A DNA stretch of 64,000 bases from Closterium sp. Naga37s-1 (Eukaryota; Streptophyta; Zygnematophyceae; Desmidiales; Closteriaceae): NCBI GenBank assembly GCA_947471745.1, contig CANJKZ010000772.1, positions 1,798,001 to 1,862,000 on the forward strand. The letters run 5' to 3'. The notes below the pieces were generated by a model. That model made no database searches and was not told where the DNA came from. It saw only the letters and a program-made list of their open reading frames with translations. This document shows, piece after piece, positions 9,850 through 22,889 of the stretch. A program made the position numbers and the translations under genes. Positions within the stretch are counted from its first letter, which is position 1. Every line of letters starts with the position of its first letter.

Positions 9850-12800
9850 ATGGCTAGTCCTACAGTTCTCACCTTTGACTCTGAGGGGCGTGCAGTTGAC
9901 TTTGACGTATGGGTTGATGACCTACAGCTCTTTCTTCAGTGTGATTCTAGGGATGGGGTATCCCTTTTCGATCACATGTCCGGTGTTTCCACTGCCCCTC
10001 CTGTTACTGCTGACAGTACTGTTCGCTCGCAGTGGACCACTCGTGACGCTGTTGCTCGTCTTGCTGTTCGTAGTCACCTGCCGCCTGCTGAGCGCGCACA
10101 CTTTGGTCAGTACAAGACTGCTCAGTCTTTGTACGACGCTGTAGTTGCACGCTACTCCTCCCTTGCCACTGCTGCCCTCAGTCACCTCATGCTGCCGTAC
10201 CTTTTCCCTGACCTTGCCGCCTTTACCACAGTCGCTGACCTAGTTGCTCACCTTCGCACTAGTGACGCCCGCTACCGCGCTGCCCTTCCCACTGAGTTCT
10301 GTGCCAAGAACCCCCCCCCCATGTACATCACCCTTTACTACCTAGTCACCCGCCTCCCTGACTCTCTCTCTTCAGTCAGGGACCACTTTCTCTCCCTTTG
10401 CCCCACCGAGCTGACTGTCGACCTGCTAGAGGAGCGCCTTGCTGCAGCTGAGACGAGTATCTTAGCTGTAGGTGCTTCTCGCGGCGACCGTCGCACCCCC
10501 TTCTTTGAGGGGTGTTCCCCTGTCCCCCTTCTCCCCTCTGTTGCTTCTGCTGCTGCTGTCGCCCTCGTTGGCACTGAGGAGGTCGGAGCTGCGTCTGCCC
10601 CTAGTGGGAGACGCCGCAACAGCAAGGGCAAGGGGAACAGGGGTGGTGGAGGGGGTGGCGGGGGCAGCGGCGGAGGCGGTGGAGGAGGCGGAGCAGGTGG
10701 CGGTGGAGGTGGGGGTGGTACCGGGAGTGGGGGCGTCAGTGGCGGCGGTGGAGGTCGTGGCGTCGGTGGCGGAGGTGGTGGAGGCAGCGGCAGCGGTGGT
10801 GGAGGCGGAGGCGGCGGTGGTGCTGGTCAAGGTGCAGCCGTGCAGCGTGGAGGCTTTGGTGGCAGCCAGCGCCAGCAGTAGCTGCGCACCCGTGAGACCC
10901 CGTCGGTCCAGCAGCTTCGTGAGTGGTACGCTGGGCGTGGGCGGTCTGGGAGTGCCGGTCCCTGCACTTACGATCTTCGCACCGGCACTCGTAGTGGGGA
11001 GGTGTGTGGGCTCCCACACACCACGCAGCGCTGCTTCGGTCGCTTGACTGACGCTTGGCGTACCCAGTTTCCTGACGCTGTTGAGCTCCCTCGCTGGCAT
11101 GATCTGCTTCTGCAGAATGTGCCTATCTTTGATCTAGATTTTGATGCTATCCTTGCTGCCATGTATGCTCTTGCTGATACAACTGAGGGTGACTGTTACC
11201 TGAGTGTCCCGCCCGACCCGGGCACTGCGGCTGCTGCTCTAGGTGCTAGTGCGGCTGCTGCTCTAGGTGAAAAGTGCGTCAGCTGCTCCAGGTGCTGGTG
11301 CGTCTACTCTCTCTGGTACTGCACCTATTGAGTCCTCGCACACTTTCACACTTGACTCTGGTGCTTCGCGCTCTTTCTTTAGAGACAGCACCACGCTCAC
11401 GCCGCTCAGTCGGCCTGTTGCGGTCTCCCTTGCTGACCCCTCAGGGGGCCCAGTCCTTGCACACTCCTCCACGGTTCTACCGTGTCCTGCGACCCTGTCG
11501 GGCTTGCTGTCAGGACTCCACCTCCCCTCGTTCTCTACGAACTTGGTGAGTGGAGCTGACCTCCAGGACGCGTGGGTTGACCAGTTCACCCCTGGAGGTC
11601 AGCGTGTGACCCACTGCACTTGCTCTCGGACGGGCCGCCACCTGGCCACGTTCACTCGTCGGCCAGGGTCGAGTCTGTACACACTGACTACTGCGCCTCC
11701 TCCGGTCCCTGCGTCTGGTCAGGTAGCTGCGTCCAGTCAGGTGTTTGCTGCCGCGTCCAGGTCTAGTCCTACGTCTGCCCCCTGCTCGTGTCGTCCTCTG
11801 GCGAACGAGACTCTCCTCTGGCACCACCGCCTTGGTCACCCCTCCCTACCTCGTCTTCGAGGTATGGCCTCCCGTGCTCTTGTCTCTGGACTCCCCAGGT
11901 CCCTCCCTCCCCTTCCTCCGGGGCCTGCCCCCACCTGTGTTCCTTATGTTGAGGGCCGGCAGCGCGCCGCTCCTCACTCCTCGTTTCCTCCGACTGAGGC
12001 TCCTCTGCAGACTCTTCACATGGACGTGTGGGGCCCAGCCCGCGTCCGTGGACAGGGTCACGAGCGTTACTTCCTGCTGGTCGTTGACGACTACTCGCGT
12101 TACACCACAGTCTTCCCCTTGCGCAGCAAGGGTGAGGTCCCTGAGGTGTTGATCGACTGGATCCGCGGTGCTCGTCGCCAGCTTAGTGAGAGTTTCGGTT
12201 CAGACCTTCCTGTTCTGCGTCTGCACTCAGACAGAGGCGGGGAGTTTTCCTCCGACCTCCTGAGAGCCTTCTGTTGTTCTGAGGGCATCCGCCAGACGTT
12301 CACGCTTCCGGCCTCCCCGCAGCAAAATGGGATTGCTGAGTGCCGCATTGGCATGGTCATGGACGTCGCTCGTACGTCCATGATCCATGCGGCTGCTCCC
12401 CATTTTCTGTGGCCGTTCGCGGTTCAGTACGCTGTGCATCAGATCAACCTTCAGCCTCGTGTCTCCTTGCTGGAGACCACACCTACTCTGCGGTGGACGG
12501 GGAAGGTTGGCGATGCGTCCGCGTTCCGTGTCTGGGGATCTCGAGCTTTTGTCCGTGATACTACAGCGGACAAGCTGTCCTCCCGTGCCGTTCCCTGTGT
12601 CTTCCTTGGCTTCCCTCCTGACGCACCCGGGTGGCAGTTCTACCACCCCACCTCGCGTCGTGTACTGTCTTCTCAGGACGTTACGTTTGACGAGTCGGTG
12701 TCATACTACCGTCTTTTTCCCTACCGCACTGCCTCTCCCCCCCCCCCGCCGCTCTTCCTCGCACCCGGTACTCCCCCGGTAGACCCCCTCCCCCCCCAGG

Positions 12801-15800
12801 GTCCTGCCCCCTCAGGTGTGTCCCAGGTAGACCCTGCCGAGCCGGTCGAGGTAGCTGTCGACTCAGGTGCTGCTAGGGGTGCTGAGCCTGCGGGTGCGGG
12901 GACTGGGGGTGCTGAGACTGGGGGTGCTGAGTCTGGGGGTGCTGAGTCTGGGCGTGCTGAGCCTGGGGGTGCTGAGCCTGGTCGTGTGGAGCCTGTGTCT
13001 GGAGGTGCTGAGCCTGCGCGTGCTGCGTCTGGAGGTGCTCTCGGTGTCCCGCCGCGGCGGGAGCCTCTCTCTCCACAGCAGCTTCGTGAGTGGTACTCTC
13101 GGCGCTGTCGGGGTGCTGCTGGAGCTCCTGGAGGTCCTGCTGGGGCTTCTGGAGGTGCTGCTGGAGCTTCTGGAGGTGCTGCTGGTGCTTCTGGTGGTGC
13201 TGCTGGAGCTGGAGGTACTACTGGAGTTTCTGGAGGTGCTGCTGGTGCTGGTGCTACTGGAGGTGCTGCTAGTTCTGGAGGTGCTGCTGGAGCTTCTGGA
13301 GGTAGTGCTGGTGCTGCTGGAGGTGCTGCTGGTGCTGGAGGTGCTACAGAAGGTGCTGCTGGTGCTGGAGGTGCTGCTGGAGCTTCTGGAGGTGCTGCTG
13401 GTGCTGGTGCTGCTGGAGGTGCTGCTGGTGCTGCTGGGACTGGAGACCCTAGGGCTGAGGGTGCCGGTTCTGTCTCTGCTGTTTCTGGAGGCACTGTGCG
13501 GCCGCGGCCGTACTACGTTCCGCTTCTTCAGCAGGTTCTTGGCTCCCCGCCTTCTCCTGGTCCTCCACCTCCTTCCTTGAGTCCACTGCCTGTCCCGTCT
13601 CAGTCGCAGTTACAGCCGGCCTCTCCGCTGCCTGGTCCTTCTCCTTACTCTGGACCGACTAGAGGTCTTACGGAGCGTCGTGAGCCTGAGTCGCGTCCTG
13701 TGTTGCCTGTGTCTCGTTCTACGTCGCCTGTCCGTTCTGTTCGTGCTGGTCGTGTTTCGCGTCCGTGTCCTCCTCCTGTCCCTGGCACCCACTCTATGAC
13801 TTTGCGTCCTTCTACTGCTCCACAGCGTGTCCCTCTGTTGTCTCTGTTATAGTCTGCAGTCCACTTAGGGGTCGCGGATGCCCATGAAACCGCCTAAGCA
13901 GAATCTGACGTCTTCAAACCGCCTCTGTTCAAAACGCCGTCACGATCAGCTCCGAGAACATACGAGGCTGAAACTTGAACAGCGGTTAGCCTTAGGTGTC
14001 TGCTTTCCAACGGTATATTAATTGCTATTATCAGAGGTGTGTGCACTACGCAGTGAACGAAAACGTAAGCTCGGCTGAAAAAACGTGTATTCTCATTGAT
14101 GCAAGGAAGAGGTGAGTACAACATTGCCTAGGGGACTCATAAGGGGTTGGGTCATCCTGGGAACTCAGAGAAGGTTGAGTCCTAGGGGAGAAAGGCTAGA
14201 GAAGAATGGGAAACGTCCTAGCTAGGTCAGCAAAGCCAACCACACTTGGATGTTCAGAGCTGTACTCAAGGCTACCAATAGTGAGTCAAGCCAACATGAG
14301 TCAGCTTGTCTTCCCACTTGCACCCTCTTGCAAGTTGCTTCCAGGAAGACCACACTTCTCAAAAGGAGGGTTGTAGAGTCCCACTTGACCACCTGTACTT
14401 CTTGTCTCATTCTCTGTCCCTGCACCATTGGCATGACAACAATGAAAGGGTGGCAAGGGAAATGCTGCCAACAGTGCACCATGACTACGGAACAGTGAAT
14501 TTCGGCAGCTGTCACGCAATGCTCAGATGTTGGATCGTTCTGAAACTTGGTGACCACTTGCACAGCGGGGCAAAGGACTTCCAGACCGAATTTCAGACCA
14601 ATCAGATCTCGGTAGACGAGTCAGCATCCGAAATGGTGAACTCGGGTGTTACCAAAAAGGAGTAACACACACTTCCGGGATGCCATAAGTCTTGAAACAT
14701 AAAATGTTCTCATGCCTTGGTAACTGCTTCAAAAACTCTGAAACTTTGAGGGTTTGAAGAACACGTGTTGAACAACCTCCCCACAAAATTCCAGAAGCTG
14801 AGCAGGCTTGTAGGCTGAATGGGAGTGCGATGACCGTGCCACTGTAATGTGTTGGCACAACAGTCTCCTCCTGCGTCCTCTCTTCCTGACGGTCCGGACC
14901 CGGAGTCTGACTCCCTTCGTGCTGCTAGTCCTACTGTCACGCGCTTTCTGGCCACTGCTGTCACTGACCCTCTGTTTGAGTCCTCTGCTGCTTCTGCTCT
15001 TGTTACTGAGCTTGTTGACTTTGCTGCCGCCTGTCACCTAGACTACGCCACTAGTCTTGTTGCTGAGTCTGCGTCTGTGTCTGTCTGTCCTCCGTCCGTT
15101 GGGGGTGAGTGTGCTTTTGGCACGGACGTTCTTGAGGACAGACAGGAGGAGTTTGAGTGCTTTGCTCCTTTTGTACCTCATCTCGTGTCCATGCTGCTGA
15201 CCCCTGAGGGAGACCCGGATGCACTAGACATCACGACCCCGCGCTCTTACGCAGAGGCGATAGAGGGTCCCTACTCCTCTCAGTGGCAGGCAGCCATGGA
15301 CGCAGTGATGGCTTCCTGGAAGTCCACAGGCACCTACGTAGACAAGGTTCCCCCACCTGGGGCGAACATCGTCAATGGCATGTGGATCTTCAGGGTGAAG
15401 CGGCCGCCGGGTTCTCCGTCTGCCTTCAAGGCGCGTTACGTTGCACGTGGCTTCAGTCAGCGACAGGGAGTTGACTTCATTCAGACCTTCTCCCTACCCC
15501 AAAGATGACCACTCTTCGGGTACTGCTGCACGTTGCTGCTCAGCGTGACTACGAGCTCCACTCGCTTGACTTCAGCACAGCCTTCCTGCAGGGCAGCCTG
15601 CATGAGGAGATCTGGCTTCACTGGGTCGTTTCCTGCTGGTACCCAGTGGAGCCTCCGGCGGCCAGTCTACGGTCTCCGCCAGGCACCCCGTGAGTGGCAC
15701 GACACACTCAGGACGACTCTTGCTTCTCTTGGTTTTGCTCCTTCCACCGCTGACCCCTCTCTGTTTCTACGCACTGATACTACTCTGCCGCCGTTCTACG

Positions 15801-16792
15801 TTCTCGTGTACGTAGATGACCTCGTCTTTGCTACTGGTGACACTGAGGCACTCGCCCACGTGAAGTCCGAGCTGTAGAAGAGACACACGTGCACAGACCT
15901 GGGTGAACTGACAAGCTATCTTGGCTTTCGGATCACCCGGGACAGAGCACAGTGCACCATTACCTTGACTCAGTCACACATGGTGCAGCAGGTCCTTCAG
16001 CGCTTCGGCTTCACGTACTCCTCGCCACAGTCCACTCCTCTGCCTACCGGTCACTCGCTCTCAGCTCCACCTTCGGACGAGTCCGTAGAGCCGAGTGGCC
16101 CGTATCCAGAGCTTGTGGGCTGCCTCATGTACCTGATGAATTGCACACGACCTGACCTCGCATACCCTCTCAGCCTTCTGGCTCGCTACGTGGCTCTCGG
16201 CAGGCACCGAAAGGTGCACTGGGATGCTGCAAAGAGGGTGTTGCGATACTTGTGCAGTACGTCGGGCTGGGGGCTCGTGCTTGGAGGACGGGCTCGAGTT
16301 GTCCTCACTGGTCACGCTGACGCCTCCTGGGTTGACGACTTGGCTACGCAGCGGTCGTCACAGGGTTACACCTTCAGTCTTGGCTCCGGTTCTGTCTCTT
16401 GGCGGTCTACCCGCTCTTCTTCTGTTCTCAGCTCCAGTTGTGAGGCTGAGATCTACGCTGGGGCCATGGCTGCACAGGAGCTATGCTGGCTCACCTACCT
16501 GCTGACCGACTTGGGAGAGGTGCCTCGTTCTCCTCCAGTTCTGTACGTCGACAACAAGGCCATGCTGGCCTTGTGTCAGGAGCACAGATTGGAGCACAGA
16601 AAGAAGCACATTGCTCTGCGCTACTTCCTTGCTTGAGAGTTGCAGCAGCGTGGCCAGCTTCGTCTTGCTTACGTGGCCTCTCAGGCCAACACTGCTGATG
16701 TTTTCACCAAGGCACTCCAGCCTTGTGATCATCAGCGTTTCTGTACGGTGTTAGGCCTTGTACCTACTGTGCCTCACTTGCTGACTTATTGA
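9850..16792 (+). pseudogene. gag-pol region of element C (broken)
   Basis: Gag starts MASPTVLTFDSEGR at 9850. The domains follow the order seen in A: gag, Gly tract (about 10635-10830), C-x13-C-x3-H-x4-C motif, protease DSGAS (about 11355), integrase, Ala/Gly spacer (about 13110-13440), then RT with YVDD (about 15810) and RNase H. The region ends at 16792. The solo LTR at 13845-14862 lies between the spacer and RT. It shares diagnostic differences from A with copy G, so C and G probably descend from one subfamily source. It is a fossil with many breaks. Confidence 0.88.
13845..14862. repeat. Solo LTR S2 (1018 bp) inside element C
   Basis: It begins TGTTATAGTCTGC and ends GGCACAACA, with TG and CA termini and a TGTT/AACA inverted match. 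GTCTC flanks it at 13840-13844 and 14863-14867. Copia sequence is continuous across it when compared with A, G and J. It has no coding content and resembles no other LTR in the window outside one short motif. Confidence 0.83.
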
Positions 16793-17011
16793 ATCTGCTT
16801 GTACTGTACTGTATATACATATACCTTCATGCTAGGTTGTGTTCACTGTATTGTTTGCTTTCCTTAATATAACTCTGCATGTGAACTGGCCTTGCGGCCC
16901 TTTGCTTGTGCTCAGACTGCGTGGTGACTTTGTGATCCACCCTGAGCTTGCTTTGTCTTTCTTGACTGGCCTTGTGACCTCTTGCTCTCCCCCACTTTGC
17001 CTATGGGGGTG

Positions 17012-17141
17012 TGTCAAACTTATATATGCTATAGTCTGTTTAGGCTGTAGTGGGGAAGTCCTTAGAGGGTACAAAACTTTTGTGTTTCATGCTTGTACCC
17101 ACCTGCTGCCTAGTTCATTCATTCCATTCTCAATTCTCACA
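17012..17141 (+). repeat. 3' LTR of element C
   Basis: 130 bp, preceded by CTATGGGGGTG. It is followed by GTGAC, which resumes the D LTR. Confidence 0.95.
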
Positions 17142-17839
17142 GTGACTCCTCTGCTTGAGAGCTTTCCGACGAACCGAGAATCGCCGCGATCGGAGCAAGA
17201 ACGAGAAAGATATGACCATTCGAAGTTTTGATTGAGATGCGGCGACTATGGGAATTTGCGGGTTGACTCAATATGGGGTACAGACTTTTGGGGGTTGGGA
17301 AATTCGTCACCATCACTGTAGATGATGCCGAGTGGTTGGGAGAAGCCAAACCAGGTTGGCAAGTGTGGCCAAGTTGGGTGAGGTGGATGGCATGAGTTGG
17401 GAAAGTGACAAATGTCAAAGTTGGGGTGCCTATAGAGAGGGGAATTGTGTGGTATGGGGATTCCTTGGTTGGGGACTCCCTTGGGACCTTCCCTCTCGTC
17501 CTCATCATCCCCTCCTACCTGGTTCAATTGCTACTTCAACTTTCTTGTGTGAACTTGTGAGACAACTTTGAAATTGAGTTAAGTTTCTATGGCAGCATAC
17601 CCCCTAGGGCGCCGAAATTCATAACTCAAGCTAAAATCCATATTTTGATACTATTCAAATTGGGAAAGATAGCCACGGCAAGGGCTACAACATTATTGAG
17701 TTTGGGAGAATTATGATCGAGCGATTTTTGTCGACGACGTTTCTTGTGATGAGGACGTTTCTGTCCAGAATTATAGCTGACGATTTTGAGATCTTTCGGC
17801 CCTTAATCTTCATAGACTCCGTCCTGAATCTCTAACAAG

Positions 17840-17851
17840 TGGTATCAGAGC
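17840..17851 (+). other. Primer-binding site of element D
   Basis: TGGTATCAGAGC, the canonical plant initiator-Met tRNA site, two bases after the LTR end TAACA. Confidence 0.85.
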
Positions 17852-18045
17852 TGAAGTGTGAAGACCCTCCTAGACCCACCATGGCCTGTGGGCGTGCCTA
17901 AGTGGAGTTCTGGTGGTTGCGTGTGACTCCCGCTAAGGGGAAACTCTGCCGAAATTTCGTTGGCGCCGACACTTGTAGAAATTGAGTGGGACTTCGGTGT
18001 GGACTGCGAAGGGGGAGCTGGAACCTGTGTTTGGGAGGAGAGGAA

Positions 18046-20257
18046 ATGAGTCAAGGGAGTGGAGATGCAGCTGAGAAGAGAAATGAGCCGCCACCATCCA
18101 AGATCGAGGCATTGGATGGCTCAAACTATGAGGAATGGAGCGGGCGGATGCGGAGTGCATTCAAGTGCTACAAGCTGCTAAAACTTGCGATGGGTGAAGA
18201 GAAGATGTTGGAGGAAGGAGATGCACGCGATCGGTGGATTGAGAAGAGTGCGGTGCTGTACGACATAATCTTCAATCGATCAACAACGATATGTTCCAAC
18301 ACATCAAGGATTTGGTGGAGTTGGATGATTCCGGACCAAAGGCGTGGAAGCTACTGCGCTACGTGATTCAGCCCAACACTCTGCCGATGGTGATTGTGTA
18401 GGAGAAGGAGCTGGCTGCCCTCTCCATGCGACCGGGCAATGATGTGAAGCCGGTCCTTGACAAGATCAAGGACAGCTATGCGAGGATGGCAGCGGCGGGC
18501 AGCAATGTGTCGCAGATGCAGCAGTGCACCAAGATCATCTCGGAGCTCGACAACTCGTGGGACAACCTCATTCCCACCCTCAACACTCAGCAGGACCAGT
18601 GGACACCTGAGTGGCTACGGCAGCAGATTCTGCAGGAGGACTTCCGCAGGCACCACACGGGTGGTGGTGCTGCCAACAAAACTGCTGAAGGGTATGGAGC
18701 TGCAGGAGGCAGCAGAGGAAGAGGGGGAGGGAGAGGCCGAGGCCGTGGGAGAGGCTTTGGCAGAGGGAGAGGCCGAGGTGACTATAACGAGGGGCATGGG
18801 AGCTCTGGTGGCAGGGGGAGTACCTGAATGGAAGGAGCGTGCTGTAACTGCAAGAAGGCTGGACACCCGTGGTTCAAGTGTTTCAGCCGGCCTGAGGGAT
18901 GTGCACCCCCAGGCATGAAGCCGCCAAGTGGTGAACGTGCACGAGGTGGCGCTGTGCAAGGTTCAGGTGCACAAGGTGATGGTGCACACGGTAAAGCCGA
19001 CCCTGGGATGTTCCTCATGATTGAGGATGTTAAAGGGAGGGAGGGTGATGTGGGCTCAGTTGGGAAGGTTGTGATGCACCCCCTCACTCACTGGGTGATA
19101 GATTCAAGCTGCACAAGTCAAGAAGGTGCAGCAGCCACAGCAGTCACATGGTGAGGTGCTTGCTGGTGTGGGTGCGACAGCTGCATGGGCAAAGGCTTCA
19201 TCTGGGAGTGGTGAGGCTGATTGGGAGACGTGGCACGAGAGGCTGTGTCATGTGAATTTTCCTATGCTGCAGAAGTTGGTGAAGGATGGGAGTTTGAAGG
19301 GGTTGAAGGTGAAAGGGGCAGTGAAGGAGATTGGGAGCTGCCCTACATGCCTTGAGACCAAGTTCACAAAGTTTCCCTTCAGCAGCGGCACGGGATCAGC
19401 CAAGGCCCCACTCGCGCTTGTGCACATGGATGTGGTGGGCCCTATGAGGGCCCCTTCTCTCTCGGGCAGCCGCTACTTCTTAACCATTGTGGACGACCAC
19501 ACGCGTGCCCTGTGGGTGTACCCTCTCAAGACTAAGGGGGAAGTGGCAGCGGCTGTTCTTAAGGAGTGGATGCCGAGAGCTCAAAGGGAGAGCGGACACA
19601 AGGTGAAGGTGATCCGCACTGACAACGGGGGAGAATTCATTGGCGCTGATTTTGAGGCGGTGCTGAAGAAGAAGGGGATCCAGCATCAGCTCACGGTTCC
19701 CTACAACCCTCAGCAGAATGGCGTGGCTGAGCGCTTCAACCGGACCCTGCAGGAAGGTGCTCGCACTCTCTTTGGGCGAGCAGGGCTGCCGGATCCGTTT
19801 TGGGTGACTGCACTGCGGCAGGTCGCCCTTGTGAAGAACAGGGTGTTGGCGACTGTGGGGGACAAGCAGTGGGTCCCCTACACCAAGTGGTATGGGAGTG
19901 CACCAGCAGTCAGCATGCTGAGAGTCTATGGCAGCATGGTGGTGTTTCATGTGCCTAAGGAGAAGAGGGGAAAGTTGGAGGCTTCTGGGAGATGGGGAGT
20001 ACACTTGGGGCTTGCTAAGGATCATAAGGGCTGGTTGATATGGGACTTGACCAGCCAGCAGCTGACTGTGTCAAGGGATGTGAAGTTCCTTGAGTCCTCG
20101 TACTACAAGGAGTGGAAGCAGCAGCAGAAGCTTCCTACTACACCGCTGATCATTGAGGCCGATGAGGTGCAGCGGCCTTCGAGGCAAGTGCAGGTCACTG
20201 TCTCAGATGAGGAGATCTCTGGGGTGACTGAGGATGGGGGAGAACCTGAGGTGGAGG

Positions 20258-20298
<41 letters not shown>

Positions 20299-22053
20299 GA
20301 TGCTCCACCACGTACCCAACGTTCGCCAGACCGTCCTAGGAGGGATGTGCGCCCTCCTAACAGGCTGACCTATCCTAGTTTTGGAAAGCCAAAGGTGGTA
20401 CGGGCTGGGAGTGTGGCTGAGCAGTGTGATGAGGATGAGATAGCACACTGCTACTAGGCAGCCGTCCCTGAGCCCAAGACGCTAGTTGAGGCCTTGAGTG
20501 GGCCCGATGCTGAGAAGTGGAAGCAGAGTGTGAAGGAGGAGTATGACTCTCTGCTGGAGAATGAAACGTGGGAGCTGTGTGAGCTGCCTCCTGGGAAGAA
20601 GGCCATTTATTCCAAGCTGATCTTCAGGCACAAGTACGGACCTGATGGGGAGCTGACCCGCTACAAGTCAAGGCTTGTGGCTAAGGGGTTCTAGCAGACA
20701 AAGGGGAAGGACTTTGACGAGATCTTTGCTCCTGTGGGGAAAGGAACTACACTAAGGGTGATGTTGGGAACGGCTGCAAACCGTGGATGGAGGATCAAGC
20801 AGATGGACATCACAATAGCTTTCCTCAATGGGATCATCCTAGAGGAGCTGTACATGCTGCGGCCTGAGGGGTTGGATGATGGGAGCGGCAGGGTGTGCAG
20901 GCTCAAGAAGGCCATCTATGGCCTGAAGCAGGCTCCTCGCGCATGGTACCACAAGCTAGAGGAGACACTGCTGGCTGGGGGTTTCAAGAAGAGCGAGTGT
21001 GATCACAGCTTGTTCCTGCTCCAAGAGAAGGAGCAGTTCCTCATGCTCTTGGAGTATGTGGATGACATCCTTCTCTTCTCTGAGTCATCTGCAATGATTG
21101 AGCATGTGGAGGAGATGCTGGAGATGCAGTTCAAGTGCTCAAAAATGGGAGATGTCAAGTATTACCTTGGGATGCATCTGGAGAGAGTCCTTGACAAGGG
21201 AGTGTTGAGGTTGCACCAGAGGAAGTACTGTGAGGGGCTGGCTGAGAAGTATGGGCTGCAAGATGGAGAAAAGCCAGCCACCCTACTACCTTCGGGTTTC
21301 ACTGTGGAGCCTTGTGCTGATGAGGAGGTGGTGGGTGAAAGTGACAGGAAGCTGTTTCATTCCATGGTTGGGGCACTCAACTATGCGGCTAACCACACGC
21401 GGCCTGACATTGCCTTTGCTACATCCAGGCTTGCTAGTGTGGTCTCACGCCCCAGTTATGAGCAGCTAGAAGCGGCCAAGAGGTTGGTCCGCTATGTGAG
21501 TGCTACAGCATCTGTGGGTTTGGAGTACAGTGCTGTGAGGCAAAGGCAGCAACGGGGTGCTGCTGATTTAGGCAAGGGGGAGATGCTCTTGACTTGCTAC
21601 ACCGACGCTAGCTTCAACTCTGTGAAGGCGGATGGCACCAGCATTGGAGGCTATGTGTGCCTGTTTGGAGGTGGTGCAGTGAGCTGGCGCAGGAAGAAGC
21701 AGAACGAGGTGGGGCTGTCCTCGTGTGAGACCGAGTACATGGCCCTTCATCATGGGGTAAAGGAGGTGGTGTGGCTGAGGCGTTTGTTGGAGGAGATTGG
21801 TGTTTGTCAGAGGGAGCCGACTATGATGTTCTGTGACAATGAGTCAGCTATGAAGCTGGCCAAGAATGCATGTCTTCATGGGCTGACAAAGCATATCAGG
21901 CCCAAGTGGCACTGGGTGAGGAGGCTCTTGGACAAGGAAGTGCGGTTGGAGATAGTGAAGACCCAGCAACAGGCGGCAGGCATTCTCACCAAGCACCTGG
22001 CTGAAAATAAGCATTGGAAGGGGATGAAGCTTGCTGGAATGAGTGTGCATTGA
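18046..22053 (+). pseudogene. gag-pol region of element D (broken)
   Basis: Gag begins MSQGSGDAAEKRNEPPP at 18046, with a copia gag domain and a Gly/Arg-rich stretch. A standard CCHC knuckle (CCNCKKAGHPWFKC) lies near 18840. The integrase shows HERLCHVNFP and CPTC, then a D-D-E core in HMDVVGP, RTDNGGEF and QQNGVAER. RT has YVDD near 21056 and RNase H ends at 22053. A Gln run lies between integrase and RT. Gag and pol match copy H and are related in style to F. It is a fossil with several breaks. Confidence 0.87.
20258..20301 (+). repeat. CAG microsatellite coding poly-Gln in D
   Basis: About 15 consecutive CAG/CAA codons in the low-complexity linker between integrase and RT. Confidence 0.85.
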
Positions 22054-22110
22054 GGGTGCATGCTTGAGCTATGGCATGTGGGATGATGGTAGGCAGCCAG
22101 AGGGGGAGTT

Positions 22111-22889
22111 TGTTATGTGATGCTATCATTTGCATTCACGTCTGTCTGCCTCCAATCATATGTTCGTGTGTTGCATGCGTGGTGTGAGCGTGTGCAAGAA
22201 TTTGTGTTTGGTGTTGTTTGGATTTTCTGATTATGTGTGAGTGATATTTGCCTTGAGGAGATATATGGAGTGACTCCTCTGCTTGAGAGCTTTTCGACGA
22301 ACCGAGAATCGCCGCGATCGGAGCAAGAACGAGAAAGATATGATCGTTCGAAGTTTTGATTGAGATGCGGCGACTATGGGAATTTGTGGGTTGACTCAAT
22401 ATGGGGTACAGACTTTTGGGGGTTGGGAAATTCATCACCATCACTGTAGATGCTGCCAAGTGGTTGGGAGAAGCCAAACCAGGTTGGCAAGTGTGGCCAA
22501 GTTGGGTGAGGTGGATGGCATGAGTTGGGAAAGTGACAAATGTCAAAGTTGGGGTGCCTATAGAGAGGGGAATTGTGTAGTATGGGGTTTCCTTTGTTGG
22601 GGACTCTCTTGGGACCTTCCCTCTCGTCCTCCTCATCCCCTCCTACCTGGTTCTATTGCTACTCCAACTTTCTTGTGTGAACTTGTAAGATAATTGTGAT
22701 TGAGTTACGTTTTCTATGGCAGCATACCCCCTAGTGCGCCGAAGTTCATAACTCGAGTTATACTCCATATTTTGATACTATTCAAATTGGGGAAGATAGC
22801 CAAGGTCAAGGGTTCCAACATACTAGAGTTTGAAAGAATTATAACAGAGTGTCTTTTGTCGACGACGTTTCTTGTGAGGACGACGTTTC
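22111..22889 (+). repeat. 3' LTR of element D, right end missing
   Basis: It starts TGTTATGTGATGC after the purine tract AGAGGGGGAGTT. It matches the D 5' LTR up to about 22889, where the sequence switches to the LTR of element E. Confidence 0.85.

Larger units (their letters stand above)
8951..17141 (+). mobile_element. Element C: Ty1/copia, short-LTR family, broken, TSD GTGAC
   Basis: Both 130-bp LTRs are present (8951-9080 and 17012-17141), flanked by GTGAC at 8946-8950 and 17142-17146. The LTRs differ at 3 of 130 positions, so it is fairly young and younger than D, whose LTR it interrupts. A repeat leader, gag and pol follow the same plan as A. A 1018-bp solo LTR is inserted in pol. It is a fossil with roughly half a dozen or more breaks. 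Confidence 0.93.
8238..17837 (+). repeat. 5' LTR of element D, in three pieces
   Basis: The pieces are 8238-8251, 8796-8950 and 17142-17837, counting each target duplication once on either side. Together they match the 3' LTR at 22111-22889 in order. The ends TGTTA and TAACA are inverted. The gaps are filled exactly by a solo LTR and by element C, each flanked by its own 5-bp duplication. Confidence 0.88.
8238..22889 (+). mobile_element. Element D: Ty1/copia, long-LTR family, broken, host to nested insertions
   Basis: The 5' LTR begins TGTTATGTG at 8238 and ends TAACA at 17837. A canonical initiator-Met primer site follows, then gag, protease, integrase, RT, RNase H, a purine tract and a 3' LTR starting at 22111. 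A 544-bp solo LTR and complete element C are inserted within the 5' LTR. The 3' LTR stops short where it meets element E. LTR divergence is roughly 4 percent over about 200 aligned bases by eye, older than C. It is a fossil with several breaks. Confidence 0.88.

Noticed and set aside
14222-14665. Open frames on both strands within S2
   Set aside because: They are short, mutually overlapping and lie in an LTR-like insertion with no domain content.
18600-18960. Minus-strand Ser/Pro-rich frame opposite the D gag
   Set aside because: It is the antisense shadow of the Gly/Arg-rich gag linker.
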